Assembly: GCA_029935135.1 (NCBI GenBank) | Contig: JAOZKX010000168.1 | Span: forward strand, 1-5,605 | Reading direction: 5' to 3' | DNA: 5,605 nt | From: Desulfocapsa sp. | GTDB lineage: Bacteria > Desulfobacterota > Desulfobulbia > Desulfobulbales > Desulfocapsaceae | In this document: positions 1-5,605 of the stretch, in pieces | How the letters are laid out: each line of letters starts with the position of its first letter | How positions within the stretch are numbered: position 1 is the first letter of the stretch | Notes under the pieces: generated by a model | The model's input: the letters and a program-made list of their open reading frames with translations, nothing else | Databases searched by the model: none | Told to the model about the DNA's origin: nothing | Translations under genes and position numbers: made by a program

Positions 1-26
1 AATAAACATGTTGCCAAACCTGGAAA

Positions 27-51
27 ATCGCTCGCGGGGGCGAGCTCCTAC
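27..51 (-). repeat. REP-like palindromic element, single copy
   Basis: Read on the minus strand this 25-base unit has a GTAGGAG foot, then a perfect 5-bp stem CTCGC/GCGAG around a CCCC loop, and ends in CGAT. The same architecture recurs twice at 4543-4621, with different but still paired stem bases. A GTAG-type foot followed by a GC-rich palindrome is typical of bacterial REP elements, which are mobilised by RAYT (Y1/HUH) transposases; no such transposase lies in this window. It lies about 200 bases past the stop of the minus-strand small gene, so it may mark the 3' end of that transcript or of a gene beyond the left edge. Confidence 0.75.
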
Positions 52-70
52 AGTTCAACTTAGCAGTTAC

Positions 71-101
71 TTGAGTTTTAATGGTAATCAGGAATTATAA
101 T
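71..101 (+). promoter_or_regulatory. weak candidate sigma-70 promoter
   Basis: A perfect TATAAT (96-101) is preceded by TTGAGT (71-76) at a 19-base spacing, which is longer than the preferred 17. No credible coding region follows on the plus strand; a transcript from here would run through the large hairpin at 155-220. The tract is AT-rich, so a chance match is quite possible. Confidence 0.2.
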
Positions 102-154
102 GTTACTGTTTATGTCTGAAATTCAGGTGCACCTCCAGGATATGGGGCTCCGCG

Positions 155-220
155 GCTGATTTACGATCAGGCAAACAAATCTACCTGTCGTTTACAGGGT
201 ATGATTTGTTTGCCTTCAGC
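155..220. repeat. large inverted repeat / hairpin
   Basis: Perfect 12-base arms GGCAAACAAATC (170-181) and GATTTGTTTGCC (203-214) enclose a 21-base centre. The centre can itself pair, ACCTGT (183-188) with ACAGGGT (194-200), leaving one bulged G. A second outer arm pair, GCTGA (155-159) and TCAGC (216-220), extends the structure. It begins about 30 bases past the stop of the minus-strand small gene. No T-run follows it on either strand and the main arms are AT-rich, so it does not look like an intrinsic terminator. It could be an mRNA 3'-end structure, part of a small RNA, a DNA-binding site or a small mobile palindrome. The rest of 52-251 holds only short palindromes, such as GGTGCACC at 126-133, and no supported gene. 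Confidence 0.65.
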
Positions 221-251
221 ACTAACCTATTGGGTTGTTGCAGGTATTGCT

Positions 252-452
252 TTACTGTCGTGGGTCTTTTCCAGTCTCAAACATTTCAAAGAGATCATAA
301 AACAGTCTGGCCACGGCGCTGAAATGGGTGGCCGATCCGGAACTGGCATAGGCCTTGGTTAGTTCCATGGCGCGGGCAAAACTTTCCTGGCTTGCCGATT
401 CATCAGGCATCTTTAATGCCTGTACAAGTTTTTCTCCGATTTCATCACTCAT
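252..452 (-). CDS. small hypothetical protein (66 aa), pepF operon
   Basis: I do not recognise this 66-residue protein. It begins MSDEIGEKLVQALK, has no signal peptide or membrane segment, and looks soluble and largely helical. Its C-terminal half carries an aromatic-rich amphipathic stretch (FSAVARLFYDLFEMFE, about residues 44-59). It is probably real because a strong AAGGA site (459-463) sits exactly six bases before its ATG, the same arrangement as the pepF and regulator genes. It starts 46 bases after the pepF stop on the same strand, with no convincing terminator between, so co-transcription with pepF is likely. A role beside the peptidase, such as a small partner or an unrelated passenger, is not shown by the sequence. 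Confidence 0.7.
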   Translation of the reverse strand: MSDEIGEKLVQALKMPDESASQESFARAMELTKAYASSGSATHFSAVARLFYDLFEMFETGKDPRQ

Positions 453-458
453 ATTCTA

Positions 459-463
459 TCCTT
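459..463 (-). promoter_or_regulatory. ribosome-binding site of the 66-aa gene
   Basis: TCCTT on the plus strand reads AAGGA on the coding strand, six bases before the ATG at 452. This is the main sequence evidence that the small frame is translated. Confidence 0.7.
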
Positions 464-498
464 ATCTGTTGTATCTACGACGCTTTTGTCGTTCAGTT

Positions 499-2271
499 TT
501 ACTCCACGCTGCTCAGCATATCATCAATAACCTGCAGGCCACCCTGCCAGAATGCCGGGCTTTTCAGATCAATATTAAAAGGCGCAAGCAGGTCATAGGG
601 TGACTGACTGCCACCCTCTGATAAGAGCTGTATATATTTTGGTATAAATTTCTCCCCTTCCTCCTGATAGATGCGGTACAAAGAGAGGACCAGCAATTCA
701 CCGAAGGCATAGGAGTAAACATAGCCGGGACTGTGCAGAAAATGGGGAATATAGGACCACCATATTTTATAGTGATCGCTGAGGGTGACAGAGTCGGCAA
801 ACATCTCCTCCTGACTCTTCATCCACAGTCGGGAGAGTTCCTCGTCTCCAAGTTCTCCCTGGTCGCGTCGGCTGGTATGGATCATATCCTCAAAACGATT
901 CATGGATATCTGGCGGAAGACCGTGGCAAAGATAGATTCCAGTTTCTGGCAGGTAAAGGCCCGGCGCTGTTCAGGGTTCTCAATTGTTTCAAGCTGCTTA
1001 TGAAAGATCAGGAGCTCTGCAAAGACCGAAGCGGTTTCAGCCAGTACCAGGGGAGTGTCGGAGTTAAAGTATCCTTTCTCCTTTGCCAGGTACTGATGGA
1101 TGCCGTGCCCAAGTTCATGGGCAACCGTTGACACATCGCGGATATTTCCGGTGTAGTTCACTAGGATATAGGGATGGGCATCGGGGACAGCCGGATGGGC
1201 AAAGGCTCCGCCCCGCTTTCCTTCCAGCAGGGGGGCATGTATCCAGTTTTCCTCAAAAAAGAGGGTGGCAATATCTGCCATCTGGGGGGAGAAGCTGCGA
1301 AATCCTTCCAGTACCATCTTCCTGCACTCCTGCCAGGAGACCTGTTGTTCAGGGAGTGTGGGCAGAGGGGCATAACGGTCATAATCGTAGATCTCCTCCA
1401 GTCCCAGCAGTTCTTTTTTCAGCCCATAGTAGCGCTGCACAATGTCATACCGCTTGGTGCAGCTGTTCACCAGTGCAGTAACGGTCTGGTCATCCAGCTC
1501 ATTGGAGAGATTACGGGCACTAATCCAGCCGGGATAGCTGCGCAGGCGATCAGTAATCATCTTCTCTGCCAGGATGGTATTAAAGATATGGGTGAGGATA
1601 TGGAGCTGACTGCCAAGACCTTCGGTCAGTTCCAGGGCAGCATTTTTACGCACAGCCCGCTCCGCATTGTACAGGTCGGAAAGGACTTCTTCTTCACTTC
1701 GTTTTGTCTCACCAAATTCCAGATGGCCCATGAGTTTTTCAAAAAGGGTCAGCCAGGACTCATTGCCCACAGGGGAGAGTACCACAAGTAGCTGTTCTTC
1801 TGTGCGGGAGAGGAGATGGTCGGCGTAGCGTCGAATATTGGTGAGATAGTGGCGATAGGGAGCGACCTCGTCTGCCTGCAGAAATCGGTCGGCCGATTCC
1901 TGATCCATCTTGGCCCATTCCAGTTCAAAAAAGACCAGTTCCCGATTGATACGGCTGGCCTCTTCTTTGGCCTTCTGCATAAATGCACCGGCCGCACTGT
2001 TTTTCACCTGGGTCACAAAAAGGAGAAAGGCGTAGGTGTCTATACGGCCCAGGTTGACCTCAATGCGTTCAAGGCGACGAATGCTTCTGGCAAAGAATGC
2101 TGGTTCGAGCCCGGCAAGTTTTCCTGCACACTCTTCCTTGATCAGTTCCGCCTCCTGGGTACACAGGTCCAGATCGTCCTGCAACAACTCATCCTCCATG
2201 GAGTCGTAGAGGGCATCGAGATCCCACACTACATCGGTGGTTCCCAGAGTAGTATTTATCGTATCTGACAT
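499..2271 (-). CDS. pepF: oligoendopeptidase F, M3 family (clade 3-like)
   Basis: Cytoplasmic zinc metallopeptidase that cleaves short oligopeptides; its usual role is peptide turnover. The protein has 590 residues, normal for the pepF/M3 clade-3 group. The N-terminal half (about 1-200) is the helical PepF-type domain. The M3 catalytic domain follows, with the zinc motif HELGH at 385-389 (H385, H389 ligands, E386 catalytic) and the third ligand E412 in the AETAS element. GKRGGAFAH at 351-359 and the Tyr/His-rich IPHFLHSPGYVYSYAFGE segment (508-525) match the conserved substrate-binding parts of the family. No signal peptide is seen. The start is supported by AAGGA (2278-2282) six bases before the ATG. 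It ends with TAA and is followed after 46 bases by the 66-residue gene. It is transcribed divergently from pck. The frame is intact with all catalytic residues present. Family assignment is firm; exact peptide specificity is unknown. Confidence 0.95.
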   Translation of the reverse strand: MSDTINTTLGTTDVVWDLDALYDSMEDELLQDDLDLCTQEAELIKEECAGKLAGLEPAFFARSIRRLERIEVNLGRIDTYAFLLFVTQVKNSAAGAFMQKAKEEASRINRELVFFELEWAKMDQESADRFLQADEVAPYRHYLTNIRRYADHLLSRTEEQLLVVLSPVGNESWLTLFEKLMGHLEFGETKRSEEEVLSDLYNAERAVRKNAALELTEGLGSQLHILTHIFNTILAEKMITDRLRSYPGWISARNLSNELDDQTVTALVNSCTKRYDIVQRYYGLKKELLGLEEIYDYDRYAPLPTLPEQQVSWQECRKMVLEGFRSFSPQMADIATLFFEENWIHAPLLEGKRGGAFAHPAVPDAHPYILVNYTGNIRDVSTVAHELGHGIHQYLAKEKGYFNSDTPLVLAETASVFAELLIFHKQLETIENPEQRRAFTCQKLESIFATVFRQISMNRFEDMIHTSRRDQGELGDEELSRLWMKSQEEMFADSVTLSDHYKIWWSYIPHFLHSPGYVYSYAFGELLVLSLYRIYQEEGEKFIPKYIQLLSEGGSQSPYDLLAPFNIDLKSPAFWQGGLQVIDDMLSSVE

Positions 2272-2355
2272 AAAAAGTCCTTTTATACCGGCCTATCGTT
2301 TATCACCGGTGTGAGAGTTGAGGGCTGTCCTGATTTTGTACAATGATGATCTTTT

Positions 2356-2384
2356 CTTTTATGTCTTCTCCAGGTTTCTGTCAA
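2356..2384 (-). promoter_or_regulatory. candidate sigma-70 promoter of pepF
   Basis: On the minus strand a perfect TTGACA (plus positions 2379-2384) is followed after exactly 17 bases by TAAAAG (2356-2361), a 4/6 match to TATAAT. Transcription would start near 2349, giving a leader of about 75-80 bases before the pepF ATG. An 8-base palindrome CACCGGTG (2304-2311) lies in that leader; its significance is unknown. Confidence 0.45.
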
Positions 2385-2406
2385 TGTATATCATTTTCCC
2401 CTCAAC

Positions 2407-2435
2407 TTGCAGAAAGAAAGAGAATCGTCTATTCT
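2407..2435 (+). promoter_or_regulatory. weak candidate promoter for pck
   Basis: TTGCAG (2407-2412) and TATTCT (2430-2435) are spaced 17 bases apart, 3/6 and 4/6 matches to the consensus. Just downstream is a near-palindrome, GCTGAGCTTAGC (2446-2457), which could be an operator or chance. No better plus-strand promoter is apparent in the 272-base gap between pepF and pck, and no gene or RNA is recognisable in that gap. Confidence 0.15.
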
Positions 2436-2497
2436 GAAGACTGCAGCTGAGCTTAGCATGTTTTTAGCGAATAATCAGTCAGTTGCTTATTGGTTAT

Positions 2498-2505
2498 GGG
2501 GGGGG
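2498..2505 (+). repeat. run of eight G upstream of pck
   Basis: A homopolymer of eight G, followed by AGAGGTAGG, lies 38 bases before the pck ATG. It is too far away to be its ribosome-binding site. Such tracts can slip during replication or form G-rich structures, but no effect is shown here. Confidence 0.5.
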
Positions 2506-2543
2506 AGAGGTAGGTTTTCTTTTTATACAATAACGGGTTTTTT

Positions 2544-4520
2544 ATGAATGAAAACAACGCAGCAGACGATACCAGGACAGTAAATATATCGCGTCTGGAA
2601 ATGATGAGGACTTATCTTCTCAGCCTGATGGATGAGGCGAATGGGCAAAAGTTGATGGCCTGCAGTCCGGAGGTGATAGAGCCAATCTATAACGGCTCCA
2701 CCCGTATGAGTCCGGCCTCGATCTTTATCAACAATGGATCAGCTGAGGATATGGCTTACATCCGGCAGAAGGCCCTTGAGGCTGGTGAAGAGCTGCAGCT
2801 GGTCAGCAAAAACCACACCTGCCATTTTGATGGGCCGGGTGATCAGGGCAGGGATACAGCCAATACCAAATATCTGGCCTATGCGGATACGGAAATAAGC
2901 TCTCTGCAGAAAAAATTAGAGCATCGGGCCGGTGTGGTGGAGGCCCGTAATATTATAACCGATATTATGCAGGCAAAGGAGATGATCATCTCTTTTATCT
3001 CTCGGGGGCCCATCGGCAGTTCTGTGGCCGATCCGACCCTGCAGGTCACGGATTCATACTATGTTATTCATAGTGAGTTTATGCTTTACAGGATGATGGG
3101 GCCCGAGGATTTTTCCAGAGATATTGCCGAAAAGGGCTATATGTTCATTAACTATCACAGTGCCGGTAAACTGACTGAGACCAATGTCTCCGCCAATCTT
3201 TCCGAACGGCGAATCTATATGGATGTGGAGCGCTTTCGCTCCTACAGCAGTAATAACCAGTATGCTGGTAACTCAATTGCGCCAAAAAAAATCAACCACC
3301 GCTTTGCCAATATGAATAATATCCGCAATTACTTTGGCCAGCGGCTGGATGAACATATGTTTATCGCCGGCTTTGCCATGGAGGATGAGGTGATCTATTT
3401 TGGTGGAGCCTACCCTTCGGGGTGTGGCAAAACCGGTACGGCCATGACCGGAACACACCTTGTGGGGGATGATCTTGCCAAACTCTTTGTCGACCCGGAG
3501 AGTGGCGAGGTACGGGCAGTGAATCCGGAACGGGGCATGTTTGGGATCATCGAAGGGGTCAACCGGGACGACGATCCGGAGACCATGGCCGTTTTGACAG
3601 GCGAGCAGAATGAAGTGATCTTTTCCAATTTGCTACTGGCCAATAAGCAGCCCTATTGGAGTGGTATGGGAGAGGCCCTGCCGGAAAAGGGGAAAAATTT
3701 TGAGGGGGAATGGTCAGCAAAATCGGCAAAACCGGCATCACACAAAAATGCCCGCTTTACCATTTCCCTGGATAATCTGGAGAACTATGATCCGGCCACG
3801 GAAAACCCCGAAGGGGTGAAGCTGAGCGGGCTCCTCTTTGGTGGTCGTGACTATACCACCATGCCCACCATTGTTATGGCCCACGATTGGATGAACAGTG
3901 TTGTCCATGGTGCTATCATTCGTTCGGCCACCACGGCCACAGAAATCGGGGCGGATGGCAGTGAAAAAAGATCTCCCTTTGCCAATGAGGCCTTTTTCCC
4001 GGCTCCCCTGGCCCACTATATCAACCATTACAAGGCCTTTGGCGAGAATCCTGATATCAAAAAAGAAAATCTGCCATCCGGCTTCCAGGTGAATTACTGG
4101 TTGCATAAGAGCGGACGAGGGGTGTTGGCCCCCGGAGAGAGTGACGGTCTTATCGGTGAAAAACGAGACACCAGGGTATGGATGCGGATTATGGCCCTGA
4201 TGCACCAGGGCAAGGTGGAGAGTATCTGGACCCCTATTGGTCGTATCCCAAAGTATCAGGATTTGAAAAAACTGTTTAAAGACATCATTGATAAAGAGTA
4301 TGAAAAAGAGATATATACAAAACAGTTCTCCCTCTACACCGAGAACCTGATCAAACGGGTGGATATGTCAATCAATGAGTTTGCCAAAGAAAAAGGCATG
4401 GCTGATGAATTCTTTCATGTCCTGGATACCTGGCATCGCGATCTGGCAGCCCTCCGCGAAACCATTGGCCCCATTGTTACCCCGGATCAGATGATTGAGT
4501 ATGTGGCGGCTAATCAATGA
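2544..4520 (+). CDS. pckG: phosphoenolpyruvate carboxykinase, GTP-type family (divergent)
   Basis: Predicted to interconvert oxaloacetate plus nucleoside triphosphate with phosphoenolpyruvate, CO2 and diphosphate in the cytoplasm. It has 658 residues, somewhat longer than the usual 600-620. Family marks in order: SIFINNGS (59-66); GRDTANTK (102-109), whose R103 fits the substrate-binding R87 of the rat enzyme; RGPIGS and VTDSYYVI (154-175); QYAGNS and PKK (239-249); H271; the kinase loop YPSGCGKTGTAM (290-301); GDD (308-310); SHKNARF (399-405); FGGR (432-435). Metal ligands K249, H271 and D310 and hyper-reactive-type C294 are all retained. Odd: the GGRR pair of classical enzymes reads GGRD, and the guanine pocket near 517-540 is poorly conserved, so the nucleotide used is uncertain. 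Start 2544 is the first start codon after an in-frame TAG at 2511; its ribosome site is weak (GGG at 2535-2537), and Met20/21 are less likely alternatives. A REP pair follows the stop by 22 bases. It is not the unrelated ATP-type PckA, and it is too short for the roughly 1100-residue pyrophosphate type. Confidence 0.88.
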   Translation: MNENNAADDTRTVNISRLEMMRTYLLSLMDEANGQKLMACSPEVIEPIYNGSTRMSPASIFINNGSAEDMAYIRQKALEAGEELQLVSKNHTCHFDGPGDQGRDTANTKYLAYADTEISSLQKKLEHRAGVVEARNIITDIMQAKEMIISFISRGPIGSSVADPTLQVTDSYYVIHSEFMLYRMMGPEDFSRDIAEKGYMFINYHSAGKLTETNVSANLSERRIYMDVERFRSYSSNNQYAGNSIAPKKINHRFANMNNIRNYFGQRLDEHMFIAGFAMEDEVIYFGGAYPSGCGKTGTAMTGTHLVGDDLAKLFVDPESGEVRAVNPERGMFGIIEGVNRDDDPETMAVLTGEQNEVIFSNLLLANKQPYWSGMGEALPEKGKNFEGEWSAKSAKPASHKNARFTISLDNLENYDPATENPEGVKLSGLLFGGRDYTTMPTIVMAHDWMNSVVHGAIIRSATTATEIGADGSEKRSPFANEAFFPAPLAHYINHYKAFGENPDIKKENLPSGFQVNYWLHKSGRGVLAPGESDGLIGEKRDTRVWMRIMALMHQGKVESIWTPIGRIPKYQDLKKLFKDIIDKEYEKEIYTKQFSLYTENLIKRVDMSINEFAKEKGMADEFFHVLDTWHRDLAALRETIGPIVTPDQMIEYVAANQ

Positions 4521-4542
4521 AAGGCTGAAATACTGATAAGTT

Positions 4543-4621
4543 GTAGGAGTTCCGCCCCTGCGGACGATTGTGAAGGGTGCTCGACGCAATCATTGATCGC
4601 CCGCGGGGGCGGGACTCCTAC
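4543..4621. repeat. REP doublet (BIME-like), head-to-head inverted pair
   Basis: Two 26-base REP units face each other across a 27-base spacer: 4543-4568 on the plus strand and 4596-4621 on the minus strand. Each reads GTAGGAG, T, a 5-bp stem with a 4-base loop, then CGAT. Stems are TCCGC/GCGGA (loop CCCT) and CCCGC/GCGGG (loop CCCC). The units are identical at 23 of 26 positions, so the whole region can also fold into one long hairpin. GATTG (4566-4570) and CAATC (4587-4591) are complementary within the spacer side. It lies directly after the pck stop and before the regulator, where it may protect the pck mRNA 3' end or dampen read-through. There is no T-run, so it is not a classical terminator. 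Confidence 0.85.
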
Positions 4622-4654
4622 GAATAAGCAAATCCCCTGCTGTAAGGATGTTGT

Positions 4655-5584
4655 ATGGGCAAACCCTCTCACAGTTCAAACTCCACTGCTTCCACCTGGA
4701 TATCATTTCGAGATGATTTGCCCGATGATTTCTCCTCGTTTATTCTCCAGAGTTATATGGAGACGACTCTGGATGGCGTATTGATCGTTGATGCTGACTG
4801 GCAGATGGTTTCCTTTAACCAGCAGTTTGCCGATCTGTGGTCCATTGCAGAGGAAATTCTTCTCGCCAAAGATGACCGTAAAAGTGTTGCCTCCGTCCTC
4901 GAACAGTTAACAGAACCTGAGCATTTTCTGCGTAAAATCGAATATCTTATGCAGCATCCCTCTGAAAAAAGCCAGGATATACTGAAGCTCAAGGATGGCA
5001 GGGTCCTGTATCGCCATTCGGCCCCAATCCGTAATGGCCAGGGAGAACATTTTGGCAGGATTTGGTTTTTTAGAGATATTACCGAGGTAAAAAAAGCCGG
5101 CCAGGTGCTAAAGAAAAATAACCGGATTCTGGAAAAAGTTGTCAATCAGAAAACAGCAGAGCTGCAGGAGATGAATGCTGGACTGCGTTCGCTGCTCACT
5201 GCCCTTGATAAGGAAAAGAGTGCCCTTGAAAATCGTTTTTCTGCCAATTTTAATAAGCTGATTCTACCCATGCTTGCTGATTTAAAGGAGACTGCCACCA
5301 GCGTTCGGCAAACCAGCCTGATAGAAACCATTGAGGCAACAATTCAAGATCTCTCCTCCGATATCAACCTGAGCCTGATCAGTCGTGAGCAACAGTTAAC
5401 TCCCGCAGAGATTAAAATTGCCAACCTGTTAAAACTGGGCAAGAGCACAAAAGAAATCGCCGTTACCATGGACTGTGCCACTCGAACCGTGGATGGGCAT
5501 CGCTCCTCCATCCGTAAAAAACTGCAGCTCAGCAGAGAACAAAATCTCCAGACCGTCCTTCTGGCCCTTTCCCAGTCTAACTGA
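4655..5584 (+). CDS. PAS-domain LuxR-type transcription regulator
   Basis: A 309-residue cytoplasmic DNA-binding regulator. A PAS sensor domain spans about 33-145 (LDGVLIVDADWQMVSFNQQF at 39-58; closing strand GRIWFFRDITEVKKA, 134-148). A coiled coil follows (about 146-195, heptad-like with many Lys/Glu/Leu), then a helical linker (about 196-246) and a LuxR/GerE-type helix-turn-helix (248-305: LTPAEIKIANLLKLGKSTKEIA, then TVDGHRSSIRKKL as recognition helix region). There is no receiver, kinase or membrane segment, so it probably responds directly to a ligand, redox state or partner through PAS and acts as a dimer. The PAS cofactor cannot be told from sequence. AAGGA (4644-4648) six bases before the ATG supports the start. 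It ends in tandem stops TGA TAA. It lies 134 bases after pck across the REP pair; I see no convincing own promoter, so read-through from pck is possible. Target genes are unknown. Confidence 0.9.
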   Translation: MGKPSHSSNSTASTWISFRDDLPDDFSSFILQSYMETTLDGVLIVDADWQMVSFNQQFADLWSIAEEILLAKDDRKSVASVLEQLTEPEHFLRKIEYLMQHPSEKSQDILKLKDGRVLYRHSAPIRNGQGEHFGRIWFFRDITEVKKAGQVLKKNNRILEKVVNQKTAELQEMNAGLRSLLTALDKEKSALENRFSANFNKLILPMLADLKETATSVRQTSLIETIEATIQDLSSDINLSLISREQQLTPAEIKIANLLKLGKSTKEIAVTMDCATRTVDGHRSSIRKKLQLSREQNLQTVLLALSQSN

Positions 5585-5605
5585 TAAGAAAAAACAGCAA
5601 GTGCC

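Noticed and set aside
100..159. Short plus-strand frame of 19 codons after the TATAAT
   Set aside because: Its ATG overlaps the putative -10 box, it has no ribosome site and the peptide is unrecognisable.
155..220. Integron attC site or rho-independent terminator
   Set aside because: No attC core sites (RYYYAAC / GTTRRRY) are correctly placed at the ends, and no T-run follows the stem on either strand.
477..492. Hairpin ACGAC/GTCGT between pepF and the small gene as a terminator
   Set aside because: The stem is only 5 bp with a 6-base loop and no T-run follows on the coding strand, so it is unlikely to stop transcription between the two genes.
733..2268. Plus-strand open frames opposite pepF (for example 733-1131, 1174-1791, 1816-2268)
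   Set aside because: They lie wholly within the firmly identified pepF gene on the other strand, have no family resemblance and no supporting ribosome site; they are frame shadows.
2524..2531. TATACAAT as a -10 box for pck
   Set aside because: Transcription would begin only a few bases before the ATG, within or past the weak GGG ribosome site, and no -35 match lies 16-18 bases upstream.
3738..4205. Minus-strand open frame of 155 codons inside pck
   Set aside because: It lies opposite conserved PEPCK coding sequence and shows no recognisable protein; a shadow frame.
4593..4784. Plus-strand open frame of 63 codons starting in the REP doublet
   Set aside because: Its start lies inside the repeat without a ribosome site, and it overlaps the well-supported regulator gene in another frame.

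Overview
The window looks like an ordinary bacterial chromosomal segment with balanced base composition and short intergenic gaps. Three of the four genes carry the same AAGGA ribosome-binding site six bases before the ATG. The PAS plus LuxR-type helix-turn-helix regulator, with its 'LTPAEIKIANLLKLGKSTKEIA' type of C-terminus, is a style common in sulfate-reducing Desulfobacterota. I therefore lean towards a Desulfobulbales-like organism, but this is inference from protein style and not proof.

Layout: positions 1-251 are non-coding and hold a REP-like palindrome (27-51) and a large inverted repeat (155-220). Positions 252-2271 form a probable two-gene operon on the minus strand: pepF, an M3-family zinc oligoendopeptidase, followed by a 66-residue unidentified protein. 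Positions 2272-2543 are a divergent intergenic region with a good candidate promoter for pepF and a run of eight G upstream of the plus-strand gene. Positions 2544-4520 encode a 658-residue GTP-type phosphoenolpyruvate carboxykinase. Positions 4543-4621 are a head-to-head pair of REP elements of the same family as 27-51. Positions 4655-5584 encode a PAS / coiled-coil / LuxR-HTH transcription regulator. The last 21 bases hold nothing recognisable.

Functionally, PEPCK links oxaloacetate and phosphoenolpyruvate (gluconeogenesis or anaplerosis), PepF trims intracellular oligopeptides, and the downstream regulator may sense a small signal through its PAS domain. A regulatory link between the regulator and pck is only suggested by adjacency.

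No clear new multi-gene system is visible. The points most worth a second look are: (1) the PEPCK keeps all catalytic and metal residues but has lost most of the guanine-binding pocket residues of characterised GTP enzymes; (2) the three REP units show compensatory base changes in their stems; (3) the large inverted repeat downstream of the pepF operon is not a standard terminator.
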